Program-made: the position numbers and the translations under genes
Notes under the pieces: model-generated
Databases searched by the model: none
The model's input: only the letters and a program-made list of their open reading frames with translations
Told to the model about the DNA's origin: nothing
Source of the DNA: Sphagnum compactum
Taxonomy: Eukaryota > Bryophyta > Sphagnopsida > Sphagnales
DNA: 64,000 bases
Assembly (NCBI GenBank): GCA_965153455.1
Contig: OZ234500.1
Span: forward strand, 11,966,001 to 12,030,000
Reading direction: 5' to 3'
Shown here: piece by piece, positions 59,836 to 64,000 of the stretch
Position numbering within the stretch: position 1 is the stretch's first letter
How the letters are laid out: every line of letters starts with the position of its first letter

Positions 59836-60286
59836 TGGAAGATGAAAATTGTGTAAAATAACAACCCCAAATACAGGGCAATGAAGAAGAACGGATGGAA
59901 AATTTTAAGGTCAAAACAATATTGACTTCAAAACTTCAAATGACAAAATAATCGTTGAGTGATAATTGCAAAAGAAAGGAATATGGGATACAAAAATCTA
60001 AAGTTGATGTATCAAGGGCATCGGCTGAATCAGTAGATCTATTTGCACAATCATCAAATGTGTGGGCACTATTAGTAGAAATATCGATATAATCAACTGA
60101 TGTATTAACACAGTTAATAGATGTATTGACATAATCAACATATGTATTAGGACAGTCAGTAGAAGGCATATAGGGAGAATGATGTGGAGTCAATGTAATT
60201 AGTTTAGGAGGATTATGGATGCAAAAAAATCAATAGATGAGATTCGAGGCATTTATTCACAATGATGATGTGACGTGCTTCCACAT
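59836..60286. other. Non-coding flank of the gypsy element
   Basis: Follows the polypurine-like tract and may be LTR-derived. It contains a run of diverged short repeats built on GT(A/G)TTxA(C)A(C/T)AATCAAC(T/A)GATGTA (about 60080-60160). No partner LTR was found upstream. Confidence 0.35.
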
Positions 60287-60372
60287 TGTCGCAACCCTAA
60301 CCTTGGGTTCACGACCAAGGCGAAGGCTTACAAGGGTGCGGGCCAAGAGGATGCCCGAGAGTCACATCTCAT
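60287..60372 (+). mobile_element. Fragment of the solo-LTR family
   Basis: TGTCGCAACCCTAaCCTt through to GGTGCGGGCCAAGAGGA resembles the first ~85 bases of the solo LTR at 37541 (TGTCGCAACCCTAgCCTt, GCGCGGGCCAGGAGGA), same orientation. The match then stops, so it is a truncated LTR edge or a recombination remnant. Confidence 0.6.
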
Positions 60373-61207
60373 GACAAGGAGAATGTTTTGACATATTTGG
60401 AATTAGTGAATCTTAAGAGTGCTTCTATGCTTAATTATGAAGAACTTAAAAGAAGGATAATAAAGGTAGAAAAAGAGAAACTAATGGAAGCAAATAAGGA
60501 GTATTAAAAAAATCTACAACATATGTAGGCATAATTAGAGATTGCAAATGAATAGAAGAAGAGTCTAGACCCAACTGGTGTGAAAAAAAGGTTGGAGGAT
60601 TATGAACAAATAATGCAGTATTACACTCGATGAGGACAAAAAACAAGATGAAGGATTCTGATGTAGAGTTTAAGGAATGGTGGGAAGTTATAAAGGAGTC
60701 CTTTGTAAAGGAGTTGGAAAAAAAATTGGCTCAACATAGAACTGATGAGAGGAACCTTAGGTATAAGTTGGAGATATATCATAAAAAATTTCCAAAGTTT
60801 GTCTTTGGGAGTCCAATAAGTACAAAGACATCAAGCTAAGATGAGGAGGCTAAAACAGGGCCCAATGGACAACTTAGGAGGAGGAAGTATAGATTGAAGA
60901 ACCATAGGAACTCAAAGGAAGAGGCCAGGAAGAAAAAAACCCAGAGATAGTTCAAGAACAAGAATAGGTGGAGACTACTCCAGCAATAGAAGAAGAGCAA
61001 TCACAGATGCAATTCCTAAAAGTAGAACCACAAATTGAGTTAGTGGAGGAGGCAATTAAAATTGTAGATTCAAAGGTAGGTACAAAACCATTAGTTGTTG
61101 TACAAGTCTTAGGTGAGCCAATCATAGGGCTTGACATCAAAAATCACCTAGCATGTTTATTTGTCCATGGTGTAGGGCTATGCCTAGCAATTAAATTCCT
61201 TCTCTGA
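60373..61207 (+). pseudogene. Coiled-coil and acidic coding-like remnant, unidentified
   Basis: Pieces in more than one frame read as a Lys/Glu-rich coiled coil (ELKRRIIKVEKEKLMEANKE near 60450; a frame at 60630-60839 with WWEVIKESFVKELEKKLAQH). These are followed by an acidic Gln/Glu-rich part (60968-61207, ATPAIEEEQSQMQ-like start then VEPQIELVEEAIKIV). The composition resembles the extra ORFs of some plant gypsy elements, but no domain is recognised and stops break the frame. Confidence 0.25.
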
Positions 61208-62340
61208 AAAATGACTACTTCAAGAATAAGGCAAAAAATAGACAGTCACATACCATATAAAAAGATTTTATGTATAAACATGATATCTCACCTTAATATA
61301 TAATATCCAAGTGTGCAAATATTATGTTGCATTGTGATTGTGTTTTGGCATTCATGATTAGTGAGAGTATTACCATTATGACTTGTAAGCAAAATTAAAC
61401 TCTTGAACATTTAGAGTTTTTTACATGAACAATTTTTTTATGACCACTCAAAATCTTAATGCCTATGGATTCAAAAATGAAATATTGTAATATCCAAGTT
61501 GTTTTAGGATGCTAAGATACAACTTGCCAATTTATGTGCTTCTACTTTATAGGTGTTCAAGGTACAATGCACAACACGTTACTCCCTACATTATTGAACT
61601 TGGTTCAAGGTACAAGATCCTCATTACCTTGTATGTTAAAAAATGTACGTTTGAATGACTATAAATGTACAAGGAAAAAAATACACTGAGGTCCAAAAAA
61701 TTAAGGCATGTTCTTTGGTTATAAGCTTCTCATTTGACCCGCTTGGCATGTGGCTTGACCTTCAATTTCTTGGCCTTGGCATTGCTTTCTTTTGAAGTTT
61801 TTGTTTGTGACTAGGAATCCCAACCTTGGAAGAGCTAACAGCCTCTATCTTGCTCCTGGTGATTTTACATTTCATAGGTGTCAAGGATGAACTTGTTGGT
61901 GCTACACAAGAGCCTGAACCATGGCCAAATTTTCCAGCTTTCTTGGTAAAGAGTTGTGCCACACCTTTTTTGCTACCTACTTTGTTGCATGCGTTGCTTT
62001 CAGAGCTAGTGATTCAACCACATTCTCTTATGATCCAAATCTCTCATCTACTTTGGATTTGGCGAAATCTAAAAGCAGATAGCACCATGTATTGCAAGGA
62101 CCTACTCACTATACCACCTTGAAAACTACAGCTAATACATTGATTGCCCCCAAGATTGTACCCCGCCATCTCAGGTTGCATTTAGAGAAAGCCATGAGCC
62201 CAACTTCCAAGAGTAACTCACAAGCTTTAAGGGTTCGGATGTTCAAGCAAACAAGAAGAAATATATTGCAAAGGGGAAGGGGAAAAAGACAATTCCTCAA
62301 GAGATCGTGGAGCTTTCGAAAGATGTGACCATGGTCGATT
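61208..62340. other. Unassigned stretch with weak coding-like fragments
   Basis: AT-rich to about 61720. Between 61762 and 62560 short open frames have balanced composition (for example PQEIVELSKDVTMVDCEVTT and DFDDLLERTDMRRFSRCLDL around 62290-62420 in the plus strand) that look like remains of a protein, but no family is recognised. Confidence 0.25.
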
Positions 62341-64000
62341 GTGAGGTCACAACCTCAAAGAGGGATTTCGATGACCTGCTTGAAAGAACCGACATGAGAC
62401 GTTTTAGTAGATGCCTTGACTTGTCACCAAAAAGTCACCGACCAATATCATCTTAGTGGGAATTGTCTTTGGCTCGAACAAAAAGACCATTAGGATTCCA
62501 CAAGAAGGCAATGCATCTTTTGTGGTCTTTTTTAATGTCCTTCATGAATGAGAACTAGAAAGTGGCTCCCAAGCATGCCATTCTCATCAACTACCTTTGT
62601 TAGGTGAACTTAATACCTTGATTTTTTTTATGAACAAATGTATAAGTGAAATTTAAATTCCTGTAGAATATTTCACACTACTATAACAACAAATTTACAT
62701 TTCACATGCATATGTTCATTATTCCTATCTTAAGTTTTAACAAACTTAACACTACCATTCATTAAAACATCATATTCGTGGTTATTACATATAACCAAAG
62801 TCTTCACTTCAAAATACATAAGAAAACTCGAGAAACAATATTACAATGCATTTCATCATGATCTAACAGTATAGAAAATTCACACAAAAGATAAACATAG
62901 AATTCACTGAAAAAGTATGTGCTTCTCTGTATTACTAAAAACATGAATCCAAATTACATCATAATCCCATGTTTTGTTGAAAAAAATCCAAAAAAACACT
63001 TAAAGTCTATGCTATATCAAAACAGAATCTGTGGTTTTCTACTACAAGTACCTACAACTCTTCCTACTTTTCTCTAAACTCTATGTCTCATCTTTTCTTT
63101 CCCCTATTCTCCAGAATTCTAATCTTTTGAACTATCCCAAGTCACATCATCATGATCAAAACAACAAAAATTCAAAATTCAAACTAACAAAGTTCCCTGA
63201 TCAGTCCTTATCTTAACTGCCTTGTTCATCCAAAATCACATATTCATCTTACCCCCTTAACATCCTCAATGACCTTTTCTTTTCTTGTAGACTCTATTAA
63301 GCTAGGTTACACTTTTGGTGACAACCCCTCAAACTTTCGAGTTTCAAGCACCTGCTTCTAGCATACTCGAATAGGGGATACTCAAGTATGGGTTGCGGAG
63401 GAAGATGTTTTGTACAATTGAACTGATAGCACCACAATGACCACCACAATGACAGTTTCAAGTTCTAGGAAGGCATTTCATGAAGGCAAAGAAATGAATC
63501 CTTTGACACTTGAAGCCTTGATTAAAGCTTATTCGAAGTTGAAATCCTTTGTTGTTGATTTCACAACGTCAACTGGTATGTATTATTATAAGCATTCTAT
63601 TGTTGCATTGGATTTTCATTCCATAATTTCATCTAACCTTCTCTTCCTTTCAAGTAATAGTGTGTTGGCATGTCGTAATCTAGGCCGACACATTTTGGCA
63701 CACGATGGAGATTACGAGGTCTTCGATGAGGTTCTTTGTCTTCTTTTTCAATATGAAGGATCCTAGGACAAAGAATTGCCAAAGCATTCCCTAGATCCTA
63801 CATCCCCAATCCATAAGCACTCTAAGATTAATTTGGATTGTGAGTAAGTTTAACCTTTCCACCAAATCTATTTTCTGCTTTCCTCTTTTGAATTTGGACA
63901 AACTAATGACACCCCTTCTTGTGTGATGCAAAGGTGTCTTTAGCTCCTCGAGGCCCATACCTTCTTTTCCTGGGATGATTTCTTTCCAAGCCCACTTCAA
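62341..64000. other. AT-rich end of window; unidentified open frame at 63437
   Basis: Mostly non-coding. One plus-strand frame at 63437-63766 (109 residues, starting MTTTMTVSSSRKAFHEG) has plausible composition but no recognised domain and no supporting neighbours, so it is not called as a gene. A minus-strand frame runs off the right edge (from 64000 down to 63791) and also lacks a recognisable domain. Confidence 0.3.

Noticed and set aside
62676-62700. CACTACTATAACAAC as another CACTA end
   Set aside because: No subterminal repeats or partner end were seen; the word alone is too short.

Overview
The window looks like nuclear DNA from a land plant with a large, repeat-rich genome. The evidence is plant-type introns, a plant phenylalanine ammonia-lyase (PAL), DUF538 and GATase genes, and long AT-rich gene-free tracts full of decayed transposons. 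The PAL gene is one uninterrupted exon, whereas flowering-plant PAL genes normally carry one conserved intron, and its C-terminus ends in a GTPGPF-type motif. This points to a non-flowering lineage (gymnosperm, fern or similar). That placement is inference; the species cannot be named from the sequence.

Only three genes look intact. (1) A secreted DUF538-family protein on the minus strand (6284 down to 4885, three exons). (2) A class-I glutamine-amidotransferase of the gamma-glutamyl peptidase (GGP) type on the plus strand (18466-21550, four exons, all phase-0 junctions). (3) A single-exon PAL gene on the plus strand (44925-47234), the entry enzyme of phenylpropanoid metabolism, with a TATA box, W-box cores and a duplicated 5' leader.

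Layout. 1-2880: a CACTA-like end and decayed coding-like sequence with a 42-bp tandem repeat. 2880-6900: the DUF538 gene and its flanks. 6908-18378: one 11.5-kb Mutator-like element (MULE) bounded by matching terminal inverted repeats and a 9-bp target-site duplication (8 of 9 match). It carries a dead SWIM-type transposase on the plus strand, a C2H2 zinc-finger ORF remnant on the minus strand, satellite-like arrays of GGGTATTGCA-containing repeats, and a roughly 24-unit array of alternating hairpin repeats just inside the right end. The GATase gene begins 88 bp beyond the element. Removing the element leaves the DUF538 and GATase start codons only about 0.7 kb apart and divergent, so the MULE appears to have split a compact divergent promoter. 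22-44 kb: a gene desert with tandem repeats, a 944-bp inverted-repeat pair, a solo LTR with perfect 5-bp target duplication inside a ~115-bp minisatellite, MITE-like copies and a second CACTA-like end. 44-47.2 kb: PAL. 47-64 kb: a retroelement fragment on the minus strand, a heavily decayed Ty3/gypsy retrotransposon (52.4-59.8 kb, gag to integrase), a fragment of the same LTR family as the solo LTR, and unassigned coding-like remnants.

The three host genes have no obvious shared pathway. The most unusual structure is the MULE with its hairpin array and its position at the 5' end of the GATase gene.
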